NCBI GenBank assembly: GCA_965242895.1
Contig: OZ251507.1
Coordinates: forward strand, 1,612,001-1,676,000
Direction of reading: 5' to 3'
Length of the DNA: 64,000 nucleotides
Source of the DNA: CATQHL01 sp965242895
GTDB lineage: Bacteria; Actinomycetota; Acidimicrobiia; Acidimicrobiales; CATQHL01
Part shown: positions 49,704-57,203 of the stretch, one piece after another
Position numbering within the stretch: position 1 is the stretch's first letter
How the letters are laid out: each line of letters begins with the position of its first letter
Made by a program: the position numbers and the translations under genes
The notes under the pieces: model-generated
The model's input: only the letters and a program-made list of their open reading frames with translations
Databases searched by the model: none
What the model was told of the DNA's origin: nothing

Positions 49704-51353
49704 ATGACTTGGTCTGAACGGCAGTGGGTGAACGTCACCACCTTCGGCGACCTGTTGGTGCGCGGGGAGTCGCTCTACGGCGATCAGGACGCCGTCGTCT
49801 TCCCCGACCTGCGCCACAGCTACAGGTCGCTGCTCGAAGCAGCGGAGCGCTCGGCTCGTTCCCTAAAAGGCCTGGGGGTGAACCCGGGCGATCACGTCGG
49901 CATTCTCATGCCCAACTGCATGGGCTTCATGGAGGTCATGTTCGGTGCGGCCATGATCGGCGCCCCGGTCATCCCCATAAACGCCCGCTTCAGGGGGCGT
50001 GAACTTTCCTACGTGGTCGACAACGCCGACATCAAAGTGCTGGTGACCAGCGACATCATCGACCAGCACATCGACTACGTCGACATTCTGCAGAGCTGCA
50101 TGCCCGGGCTGGTCTCTTCCCCCGAGGTCGCCGATCTGAACCTCGAGTGCGCCCCCGCACTGCGCTGCGTGGTGCTGCTGGGCTCGAGCTCGCCTGAGGG
50201 TATGTTGGATCGCTCCGGTTTCGAAGCTGCCGCCGCAGGAGTGCCGGCGGAGGTCGTGCGTACTGCCCGCAGCCGGGTGGCCGTGCGCGATATCGCTCTG
50301 ATGATCTACACCTCGGGCACGACAGCCGACCCCAAAGGCTGCCCCATGACGCATGAACAACTGGTGCGCACCAGCTCGGTGGGCTGCGAGCGCTTCGAAC
50401 TCCACTCAGGCGACGTCTTCTGGGATCCTCTGCCGCTGTTTCACATGAGTTCCATACTTCCGCTCATCGGCTGCCTGGAGGCGGGGGCGTCGTACGTGAC
50501 CCTCACGCACTTCAACCCAGCGGCGGCCATCGCTCAGATGCGGGACGAGCAGGTCACGCACTGCTTCGCTACCTTCCCCACCATCACCACGGCCATGCTC
50601 AACCACCCCGACTGGGACTCCGAAGCCTTGTCCAGCATCCGCTTCATGAATAACGTGGCGCCCCCCGACGCCCTAGCGGAGATTCACAGGCTGCTTCCGG
50701 ACATGCGCCACTCCAACGCCTACGGTCTGACGGAGTGCGGAGGCGTGGTGGCTTTCAACGCCCCCGACGACCCCCCCGAGGTGTGGCCGGTGTTTTCTGG
50801 GCGGCCGTTCCGCGGAATCGAGGTGCAGGTGCGAGACTTCGAGACGGGCGCCCCCCTTCCGGCAGGCGAGAGGGGGGAGATCTGGTGTCGGGGTTACAAC
50901 GTGTTCGAGGGCTACTACAAAGACCCTGCCAAGACGAAGGAGTGTTTCGACGCTGACGGCTGGTTCAACACCGGCGACATCGGCCACATGGACGCCGACG
51001 GGCGCATCGGATACCTCGGCCGCGTAAAGGACATGCTCAAGGTCGGCGGCGAGAACGTGGCGGCTGTGGAGATCGAGTCGTATCTGCAGACTCACGAGGC
51101 CGTGGCGATTGCCTGCGTGGTGGGGATTCCCGACGAGCTTTACATGGAAGTCCCTGCCGCCTTCATCGAACTGACGCCGGGCGCTTCCTTGACCTCCGCC
51201 GAGGTCATCGAGTTCTGCAAGGGCAAGATCGCCGGTTTCAAGGTGCCTAGGCACGTTCGGTTCGTAACTTCCTGGCCGCTCTCGGCCACGAAGATCCAGA
51301 AGTTCCGCCTGCGCGAGCAACTCTGCGAAGAACTGAACCTTCCGCTGGCTTGA
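49704..51353 (+). CDS. Acyl-CoA synthetase (AMP-forming ligase) 1
   Basis: 549 aa, ATG after TGGAGGACAC. ANL-superfamily signatures in order: P-loop-like IYTSGTTADPKGCPMTHEQL (about 200-220), YGLTECGGVVAFN (about 345), GWFNTGDIGHMDADGRIGYL (about 422) and GRVKDMLKVGGENVAAVEIE with the late-conformation Gly/Lys region. It activates a carboxylic acid to its CoA thioester using ATP via an acyl-adenylate. Normal length. Second ligase follows after 4 nt, so the pair is probably co-translated. Likely loads the starting acid or a side-chain product of this pathway. Confidence 0.93.
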   Translation: MTWSERQWVNVTTFGDLLVRGESLYGDQDAVVFPDLRHSYRSLLEAAERSARSLKGLGVNPGDHVGILMPNCMGFMEVMFGAAMIGAPVIPINARFRGRELSYVVDNADIKVLVTSDIIDQHIDYVDILQSCMPGLVSSPEVADLNLECAPALRCVVLLGSSSPEGMLDRSGFEAAAAGVPAEVVRTARSRVAVRDIALMIYTSGTTADPKGCPMTHEQLVRTSSVGCERFELHSGDVFWDPLPLFHMSSILPLIGCLEAGASYVTLTHFNPAAAIAQMRDEQVTHCFATFPTITTAMLNHPDWDSEALSSIRFMNNVAPPDALAEIHRLLPDMRHSNAYGLTECGGVVAFNAPDDPPEVWPVFSGRPFRGIEVQVRDFETGAPLPAGERGEIWCRGYNVFEGYYKDPAKTKECFDADGWFNTGDIGHMDADGRIGYLGRVKDMLKVGGENVAAVEIESYLQTHEAVAIACVVGIPDELYMEVPAAFIELTPGASLTSAEVIEFCKGKIAGFKVPRHVRFVTSWPLSATKIQKFRLREQLCEELNLPLA

Positions 51354-51357
51354 CGGC

Positions 51358-53310
51358 TTGACAGCACGTCGGGGAGGTTGCTCCCTGGAGGTTGTCAGCG
51401 CTTTCCGGAAGGATCTGGGATGGTCGACGCCCCCCGATGCCCCCCGCACGATCGGCTCCTGGCTGCGCGAGACCGCCCGCCGCAACGGTTCCCGCCCCGC
51501 GGTTGAAGCGATGGGCGAGGCGGCGTCCTATGAGGAACTCGACCGCAGCGCCGACCGTCTGGCGGCGGGGCTCATCCGCGAACTGGGTCTGCGTGCGGGT
51601 GAGTCCGCAGCAGTGATGATGCGCAACAGCCTCGCCTGCGTGGACGTGTGGTTCGCCATGGCGCGAGCCGGCGTCGTGGACGTTCCGGTGAACGTCGCCC
51701 AGCAAGGCGACGGGCTGCGTTACGTCCTCTCGCAGTCCCGTTCCAAGGTGGTGATCTGCGACGCTGAGTTCCTAGGACGTCTGGCGGCGGTTTTGCCTGA
51801 GTTGCCGGAGATCCGCCACGCCGTAGTCCACCGCCCCAAAGGGGCCCCTGCCCCCGCCGCGGGCGGCGTTGCGGTTTCGGGTGGCGCCGTTACCGGTGGG
51901 GATGCTGCTGGCGGCGTTGCGGTTTCGGGTGGCGCCGTTACCGGTGGGGATGCTGCTAGCGGCGTTGCGGTTTCGGGTGGCGCCGTTACCGGTGGGGATG
52001 CTGCTGGCGGCGTTGCGCCCTTTCCCCCTGGCGTCACCCTGCACGAACTGCCTTCCCTCTACGTCGACGAATCGCCGAAGCTCCCCCGTCTGCAGCCTCA
52101 GGACGTCGCCGCGATCCTCTACACGTCCGGCACGACCGGCCCGCCCAAGGGCGCCATGCTCAGCCACGTCGCCAACCTCACTCTGGCCCGGCACACGCGC
52201 TGGCTGATGGGTTACGGCAGCAGCGACGTCCTCTACACCGCCTTCCCGCTGTATCACATCAACGCTCGCTACACGACGGTCATGTGCGCCCTCGACGCCG
52301 GCGCCCGCTGCATCCTGGAGCAGCGCTTCTCGGCAGGGGATTTCTGGAACGTCTGCCGACGCAAGGGCGTCACCGCCTTCAACTACATGGGGGCGCTGAT
52401 AATGATGCTCTGGAAGCAGCCGCCCCGCCCCGACGACCGCGACAACCCAGTTCAGCGCGGTTTCGGAGCGCCCTGTCCGGTGGAGATCTGGGAGGCTTTC
52501 GAGGAGCGTTTCGGAGTGAAACTCACAGAGGTCTACGGCTCCACCGAGGTTCCAATAGTCGTCCAGAACGGCATGGCCGCCGCTTCCCTGGCCGACCGCG
52601 TGATCGGCTCTGCCGGCCTTCCGTCGGGTCTTTACGATCTGCGGGTGGCTGACCCCGACGACGACGGCAGCCTGCCCGCCGGGCGGCCAGGGGAAATACT
52701 GGTGCGCCCGCGGCGCGAGGGCGTCGCCTTCAGCGGCTACTTCGACATGCCCGAAGCCACCGCCGAGGCGTGGCGCGGCGGCTGGTTCCACACCGGCGAC
52801 AGGGGGGTGATAGGCGAGGACGGTCGTCTCAGCTTCATCGACCGCATGAAGGACTGCGTCCGCCGCCGCGGCGAGAACATCAGTTCCTACGAGGTGGAGC
52901 ACACGATCTGCAGTCACCCAGCCGTGCTGGAGGCGGCGGTGGTGGGCGTCCCTTCCGAGTTGAGCGAAGAGGAGGTGCTGGCCTGCGTCGTCCTGAAAGA
53001 CGGCGAGCGCCTGAGCGCTGCGGAACTCGTGGAGTTCTGCAGCGGGCGCATGGCGGACTTCGCTGTCCCCCGCTACGTGCGTTGGATGTCGGAACTGCCG
53101 AAGAACGCCTCGCAGAGAGTGCAGAAGTTCCTCTTGCGCTCCCAAGGGTTGACGCCAGACGTCTGGGACAGCTGCGCCGCTGCGGCCGGGGCTGGCGGGG
53201 CTGGCGCCGGTGTTGGCTCCGCTGCCACTGACCCCGGCGCCGGTTCTCCCGACCCTGTCTCCACTTCTGCTTCCGCCAAACCCGCAGTCAACAAGGAGGT
53301 CGTTTTGTGA
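51358..53310 (+). CDS. Acyl-CoA synthetase (AMP-forming ligase) 2
   Basis: 650 aa if it starts at the TTG at 51358, which is the first start after the previous stop; there is no strong Shine-Dalgarno site. ANL signatures: ILYTSGTTGPPKGAMLSHVA (about 252-271), EVYGSTEVPIV, GWFHTGDRGVIGEDGRLSFI and MKDCVRRRGENISSYEVE. Resembles crotonobetaine/carnitine-type or medium-chain ligases. It carries an in-frame insert of three copies of the 16-residue unit GGVAVSGGAVTGGDAA near residues 169-216, before the ATP-binding motif, and an Ala/Gly/Pro-rich C-terminal tail. Both are likely disordered and recently grown. The last 4 nt overlap the next gene (GTGA). Confidence 0.9.
   Translation: MTARRGGCSLEVVSAFRKDLGWSTPPDAPRTIGSWLRETARRNGSRPAVEAMGEAASYEELDRSADRLAAGLIRELGLRAGESAAVMMRNSLACVDVWFAMARAGVVDVPVNVAQQGDGLRYVLSQSRSKVVICDAEFLGRLAAVLPELPEIRHAVVHRPKGAPAPAAGGVAVSGGAVTGGDAAGGVAVSGGAVTGGDAASGVAVSGGAVTGGDAAGGVAPFPPGVTLHELPSLYVDESPKLPRLQPQDVAAILYTSGTTGPPKGAMLSHVANLTLARHTRWLMGYGSSDVLYTAFPLYHINARYTTVMCALDAGARCILEQRFSAGDFWNVCRRKGVTAFNYMGALIMMLWKQPPRPDDRDNPVQRGFGAPCPVEIWEAFEERFGVKLTEVYGSTEVPIVVQNGMAAASLADRVIGSAGLPSGLYDLRVADPDDDGSLPAGRPGEILVRPRREGVAFSGYFDMPEATAEAWRGGWFHTGDRGVIGEDGRLSFIDRMKDCVRRRGENISSYEVEHTICSHPAVLEAAVVGVPSELSEEEVLACVVLKDGERLSAAELVEFCSGRMADFAVPRYVRWMSELPKNASQRVQKFLLRSQGLTPDVWDSCAAAAGAGGAGAGVGSAATDPGAGSPDPVSTSASAKPAVNKEVVL
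51862..52017 (+). repeat. 48-bp tandem repeat (3 units) inside ligase 2
   Basis: Three nearly identical 48-bp units, each containing GCGGTTTCGGGTGGCGCCGT, encode GGVAVSGGAVTGGDAA and keep the frame. One unit differs by a Gly to Ser change. Confidence 0.9.
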
Positions 53311-54329
53311 AGAAAGTAGTGGTATTAGGGGCGGGCGCTCTCGGTTCCGTCTACGGGGCGTGGCTGTCGGAAGCCGGGGCGGACGTCACCTTGGTGGCGC
53401 GTCCCGCCCACGTTTCGGCCATCGCCGAGCAGGGCTTGGAGCTGCGTTCCTTCGACGCCCCGACTAGGCGCTGCCGTTTGGCTGCGGTCGTCGACCCTTC
53501 GGACGCGGGCGACGCAGATTTGGTGATCGTGGCCGCCAAGTCCTTCGACGTGGAGGGTTTGCTCTCGGCGTATACGGGTGATGCTCGTCTGGCTTTTTCC
53601 GTTCAGAACGGGGTGGATCAGGCCGTCGGGCTGCAGAACCGCTTCGGCGAAGCCGCGGTCGTGGGGGTGTCGATGGTGGGAGGCACCCTGCTCGGGCCAG
53701 GGGTCGCCGCTCACACTTATGCCGGGCTCACTTATATCGGTGACGGGCCGTCCACCCGTCCGGGCGCCAGCGAGGAGATCAAGGCCTTCCTGCCGGAGCA
53801 TTTTGAGGTGCGCAGCGACATTTATTCCGTCCTGTGGTCGAAGTCTGTTTTGGCTGTTTCGGCGATGGGCGTAGTGAGCCTCACTCGTTCCTTCTATCAC
53901 GAGGTGTTCCTCCATCCCGATCTGCGTGAGGTTTTCCTCGATCTGATGATCGAGGCGGCGTCGGTGGCGCACAGCGAGGGTGTGGAGTTGATCGACCTTC
54001 CCGGGCCTCTGCAGGTATCTACTTTGTTGAGTTCACCGCGTCCTGCTGCGCTCGGGGTGCTCCGAGACATAGGGGAGAATCTCGTCGCCACCGGGCAGAC
54101 GCAGGTTAGGGTCTCCGCCCTGCAGAGCATCGAGCGCGGGCGTCCGCTGGAGGTGGACGCCGTTTTCGCCCCGCTCGCTGATCGGGCTGGCAGCAGGGGT
54201 CTAGAGACTCCGCTCCTGCAGGCGGTGACCCGCCTCGTCCGCGGCGTGGACGCGTCGCTGCGGGCGTCGTCCGGGGACGGCGCCGAGGCGCTCGACGGCG
54301 GGCGGGCGCCCGCTGACGGAGGCGGCTAA
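53307..54329 (+). CDS. Ketopantoate reductase (ApbA/PanE)-like NADP-dependent reductase
   Basis: 340 aa from a GTG at 53307 with AAGGAGG ahead of it, overlapping the ligase stop. N-terminal Rossmann motif VVVLGAGALGSVYG (G8-x-G10-x-x-G13), VIVAAKSFDVEG, QNGVDQ, VGVSMVGGTLLGPG, and C-terminal SIERGRPLEVDAVFAPL with GLETPLLQAV follow the family. The catalytic lysine is present (K179 in WSKSV), but the two asparagines that normally follow at +4 and +8 are Ala and Met. It is therefore probably a 2-ketoacid reductase of another substrate rather than the pantothenate enzyme. Its neighbour is an alpha-hydroxyacid oxidase, suggesting ketoacid/hydroxyacid interconversion. Confidence 0.85.
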   Translation: MKKVVVLGAGALGSVYGAWLSEAGADVTLVARPAHVSAIAEQGLELRSFDAPTRRCRLAAVVDPSDAGDADLVIVAAKSFDVEGLLSAYTGDARLAFSVQNGVDQAVGLQNRFGEAAVVGVSMVGGTLLGPGVAAHTYAGLTYIGDGPSTRPGASEEIKAFLPEHFEVRSDIYSVLWSKSVLAVSAMGVVSLTRSFYHEVFLHPDLREVFLDLMIEAASVAHSEGVELIDLPGPLQVSTLLSSPRPAALGVLRDIGENLVATGQTQVRVSALQSIERGRPLEVDAVFAPLADRAGSRGLETPLLQAVTRLVRGVDASLRASSGDGAEALDGGRAPADGGG

Positions 54330-55532
54330 ATGAGACTCAGGGAAGCCGTTTCGATGTTGTCGCTGCGGCGTTCTTCCCCTCGGTTGGTTTCCTATGAGGA
54401 TTTCCGCTGTCTAGCCCGCCGCCGCCTGCCGCGCATGATTTACGATTTTGTGGAAGGCGGCGCCGACGGGGAGGTCACGCTGCGTGCCAACGAAGCGGCC
54501 TTTGACCGGCTGAGTTTCGCCGCCCGCAGCCTGGTTGACGTGAGCCGCCGCGACGCTGGCGCGACCGTGCTCGGCCGTCGCATAGAAGTGCCGTTCATCT
54601 GCGGCCCGGCCGGTCTAGCCCGCTTAGTGCATCGGGGTGGCGAACTCGAGGTCGCCCGGGCCGCTGCGGCCGCTGGGACGGTTTTCGTGGTGAGCACGGC
54701 GTCGAGTTACAGCCTCGAGGAGATCGCCGCCGCCTCCGGCGGGGGGGCGCTCTGGTTCCAGTTGTATCTCTGGGGCAAGGGCGACGTGGTAGGAGCCCTG
54801 GTAGACCGCGCCGAGGCGGCGGGTTACGAGGCTTTGGTGCTCACGGTGGACGTTCCGGTGGTGGGCAAGCGTGAGCGGGATCTCCGCAACGGTATGGCTT
54901 TGCCGCCTCGTGTCGGCCCCGCACAGGCGTTCGACGCCGCCCGGCGGGTGCGTTGGCTCTGGCACTTCCTGCGTGGGCCGTCTCTCGGTTTCGGGAGCCT
55001 GGTCGACTTAGTGCCGGATTCCTCGGGCGCCGCTTCCATCGCCGAGTACACGAACCGCGAGTTGGTGGATCAGACCAAGACCTGGGCTGACCTGGCCTGG
55101 CTGCGGGAACGCTGGAGCGGGTCGCTGCTGGTCAAGGGGGTGATGAGCGCCGACGACGCCCGCCGAAGCGTGGACGGGGGTGCGGACGGCGTGGTTGTCT
55201 CTAACCATGGCGGACGCCAACTCGACGGGCTCCCCCCGGCGTTGGACGTTCTGGGGGAGGTGGTCGCCGAAGTGGGCGGAGAGGCTGAGGTGATCCTCGA
55301 CGGCGGCGTCCGCCGCGGCTCCGATTTGGTGAAAGTCAGAGCCCTGGGCGCCGCTGCGGCCATGGGCGCCCGTCCCTGGTTTTTCGCCCTGGCGTGCGGC
55401 GGCAGGGAAGGAGTTGAACGTTTGCTGGGGATCCTGCGAGAGGACGTAGACCGCACCCTGGCGCTGCTGGGCTGTGCCGACTTCGGATCACTGGATTCGA
55501 AGGTTCTGCGGGATTCGAAGGTTCTGAGTTAG
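54330..55532 (+). CDS. FMN-dependent alpha-hydroxyacid dehydrogenase/oxidase
   Basis: 400 aa, ATG immediately after the previous stop (TAAATG) with GGAGG upstream. Glycolate/lactate oxidase-type (beta/alpha)8 barrel: MIYDFVEGGADGEVTLRANE, PFICGPAGLARLVHRGGELE, STASSYSLEEIA, LWFQLYLW, LTVDVPVVGKRERDLRNG. The catalytic His293 and Arg296 sit in SNHGGRQLDG, and DGGVRRGSDLVKVRALGAAA binds FMN phosphate. Oxidises a 2-hydroxyacid to the 2-ketoacid. All key residues are present. Last gene of the catabolic run. The end (DSKVLRDSKVLS) repeats a 15-bp unit, in line with repeat growth at gene ends here. Confidence 0.93.
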   Translation: MRLREAVSMLSLRRSSPRLVSYEDFRCLARRRLPRMIYDFVEGGADGEVTLRANEAAFDRLSFAARSLVDVSRRDAGATVLGRRIEVPFICGPAGLARLVHRGGELEVARAAAAAGTVFVVSTASSYSLEEIAAASGGGALWFQLYLWGKGDVVGALVDRAEAAGYEALVLTVDVPVVGKRERDLRNGMALPPRVGPAQAFDAARRVRWLWHFLRGPSLGFGSLVDLVPDSSGAASIAEYTNRELVDQTKTWADLAWLRERWSGSLLVKGVMSADDARRSVDGGADGVVVSNHGGRQLDGLPPALDVLGEVVAEVGGEAEVILDGGVRRGSDLVKVRALGAAAAMGARPWFFALACGGREGVERLLGILREDVDRTLALLGCADFGSLDSKVLRDSKVLS

Positions 55533-55671
55533 GGGGAGGGGGGATTCCCCCTCTGATCCCTCGTATGTCTTGATCCCTTTGTGTCTGATCCCTTTGTGTC
55601 TGATCCCTTTGTGTCTTGATCTTATGTCTTGCTATATGTCTTGCTCTTGATGTCCTATGTCCCCCATCCCT
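55533..55671. other. Gene-free stretch with a G/C hairpin and short repeats
   Basis: GAGGGGGGATTCCCCCTC just after the stop can form a short hairpin (weak terminator candidate, no T tract). TGATCCCTTTGTGTC then repeats three to four times. Confidence 0.45.
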
Positions 55672-55935
55672 CCCTTCGTGAACGCTACCCCCTTCGCTTG
55701 CGAATTGCTAGCGGACGGGGCATCGCGCGCCGGGACCTCGTGGAGGAAGTATTCAAGTGGGCCGCTGATGAGCCGGCGGAATACAAGCATCCTCAATACA
55801 AGCATCCTCAATACACGCACCCTCAATGTTTCCTCGACGACCTCGTCCAGCCCCCAGGTGTCTTTGAACGCATCACCGGAAAAATACACGCACTCTCAAT
55901 GCTTCTTCGTCTCTCCTGTGTTTCCGCGCAGGGCG
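55672..55935 (+). pseudogene. Decayed 3' end of an L-family (RCC1) lipoprotein gene
   Basis: It starts in one frame with ATPFACELLADG and shifts after a few codons to RDLVEEVFKWAA, then YTHPQCFLDD, matching the last blade and C-terminus of L1-L7 (TPFACGLLADGRILCWDL, VEEVFNWAA, KYTHPQCFLD). The CCTCAATACAAGCAT unit is triplicated, and a second partial copy of the end follows. No start and no propeller upstream. Confidence 0.8.
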
Positions 55936-55977
55936 TGAGCAGGTTCGAAAGCGTCGGCGGGTTTCGTTCCTAGGCGG

Positions 55978-56694
55978 GTGGTGTGCGTGTTTAGGTTAGG
56001 GTGGCGTTCGCAGCGCTGTAAGGCCGGCGAGCCTGGTGAGTCCGGCGAGCGTTGTAAGGCCGGTGAGGTCGGTAAGCCCGGCGAGCCTGGTGAGTCCGGT
56101 TTGTCCACGTTGGAGTGGATTTTGCTGGTCGCCGCGGTCGGGGGCTTGGCTTTGGTGGGGGTGCTGATAGCGAGGGGAGCGGTCGAAGAGGCTGGAGACA
56201 GGGCGGAGACGTCCGGCGAGGGTGGCTCGTTGAGAGTGGTTCAGAACCTGGCTGATCAGGTGATGGCCGATCTGGGGTTCTGGCATCACAGGGCGGGCGC
56301 CTCGTCGCTTTGCGATCCCCCGCTGGGGGCCGATGGCGGGGTTGACCTTTCAGTGTTCTGGAGCAACGCTAGGTTCATTCGAGCGGCTGAGGGCATGGCG
56401 GGCCTGAACAAGGAATGGGGAGAAACGCTTTCTTTCCACTACGTGGCGTTAACGACAGAGCCGTCTAATTCAAATATGATCTCAGACGCTGAGCTAAGGG
56501 CAGCCGGCTTGGTGTCTAGCGGGGGTTCGGGCGTGCAGCGAATGTGGTGCCGAGCGCGGAGCCTGACAACCGGCAGGTGCGGTTCCATAGCCTTAGAGGA
56601 ACCCGTAGGGGCCGAAGCAGACGATGGAAGCGGTTACAATGACCCCTCCGACGCCGCTACGCAAAGCAGGAACATATGCAAAGGCAGAGTATAA
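55978..56694 (+). CDS. Type IV pilin-like exported protein 1
   Basis: 238 aa from a GTG at 55978 (start uncertain). A short Gly/Glu/Lys-rich leader with repeats (KAGEPGESG) ends in a prepilin-peptidase-like site: ESG followed by LSTLEWILLVAAVGGLALVG, where Glu is residue 5 after the Gly, as in type IV pilins. A globular region of about 180 residues with Cys pairs follows (SSLCDPPLG, MWCRARSLTTGRCGS). It may be assembled in or anchored to the membrane as a minor pilin or pseudopilin. It overlaps the second pilin-like gene by 19 nt. Upstream of giant B only a relic of this gene remains. Confidence 0.7.
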   Translation: MVCVFRLGWRSQRCKAGEPGESGERCKAGEVGKPGEPGESGLSTLEWILLVAAVGGLALVGVLIARGAVEEAGDRAETSGEGGSLRVVQNLADQVMADLGFWHHRAGASSLCDPPLGADGGVDLSVFWSNARFIRAAEGMAGLNKEWGETLSFHYVALTTEPSNSNMISDAELRAAGLVSSGGSGVQRMWCRARSLTTGRCGSIALEEPVGAEADDGSGYNDPSDAATQSRNICKGRV

Positions 56695-57164
56695 AAACAA
56701 ACAAAGCGGCATTGAACGCAGAACGCCGGCGAGCCGCCGGAGAGAGCGGTCTCGGCACCTTGGAATGGATTCTGATCGTCGCTGCGGTCGGCGGACTCGC
56801 CACCCTAGGTGTTCTGATTGCTAGAGGGGCGACCGATCAGGCCGGCGAATCGGTGGACGAGAGCATGGACAGACTAGTGGCGGTGGCTGAGCAGTACGTG
56901 GCTGATCATGAGGAGGTCGTTGCTGGGAGAAGGATGCTGCTCGGGGAGGAAGCCAGGTTCGGGTGCTCTAGAGCGGATTCGCCTTGGGCAGAGGAATACG
57001 GCAACCAGTTCACGTTCAGATGGAGCCTAGACTACGACAAAGACGGAGAAAACGACATAGACCTAGCCGAACGAAATCCAGATAGGTCTGTGAAACGCAC
57101 CCCCGAAGGTGACATAGAATATGACTACGAACGCGGCTACTGCCGCGCCCTCCCCCTATCCTAG
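56676..57164 (+). CDS. Type IV pilin-like exported protein 2
   Basis: 162 aa. Basic leader ending RRRAAGESG, then LGTLEWILIVAAVGGLATLG with Glu at position 5 after the putative cleavage Gly. The first 35 residues after the site are closely similar to protein 1. The remainder (about 110 residues) is acidic, with two cysteines (FGCSRADSPW, GYCRALPLS) that could form a disulphide as in minor pilins. It ends 36 bp before giant C and overlaps protein 1, so the three are probably one transcription unit. No pilus motor or prepilin peptidase gene is in this window. Confidence 0.75.
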   Translation: MQRQSIKTNKAALNAERRRAAGESGLGTLEWILIVAAVGGLATLGVLIARGATDQAGESVDESMDRLVAVAEQYVADHEEVVAGRRMLLGEEARFGCSRADSPWAEEYGNQFTFRWSLDYDKDGENDIDLAERNPDRSVKRTPEGDIEYDYERGYCRALPLS

Positions 57165-57168
57165 AGTG

Positions 57169-57203
57169 GAAATAAGCGAAGCAGGCGTTAGGATTAAAGT
57201 GTG
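57169..57203 (+). promoter_or_regulatory. Conserved 5' leader of the giant genes (giant C copy)
   Basis: GTGGAAATAAGCGAAGC followed by AGGCGTTAGGATTAAAGTG matches the leader of giant B with few changes, directly ahead of the GTG start. Confidence 0.4.

Noticed and set aside
51772..53145. A 457-codon minus-strand frame opposite ligase 2
   Set aside because: Antisense shadow of an intact AMP-forming ligase; no recognisable protein family.
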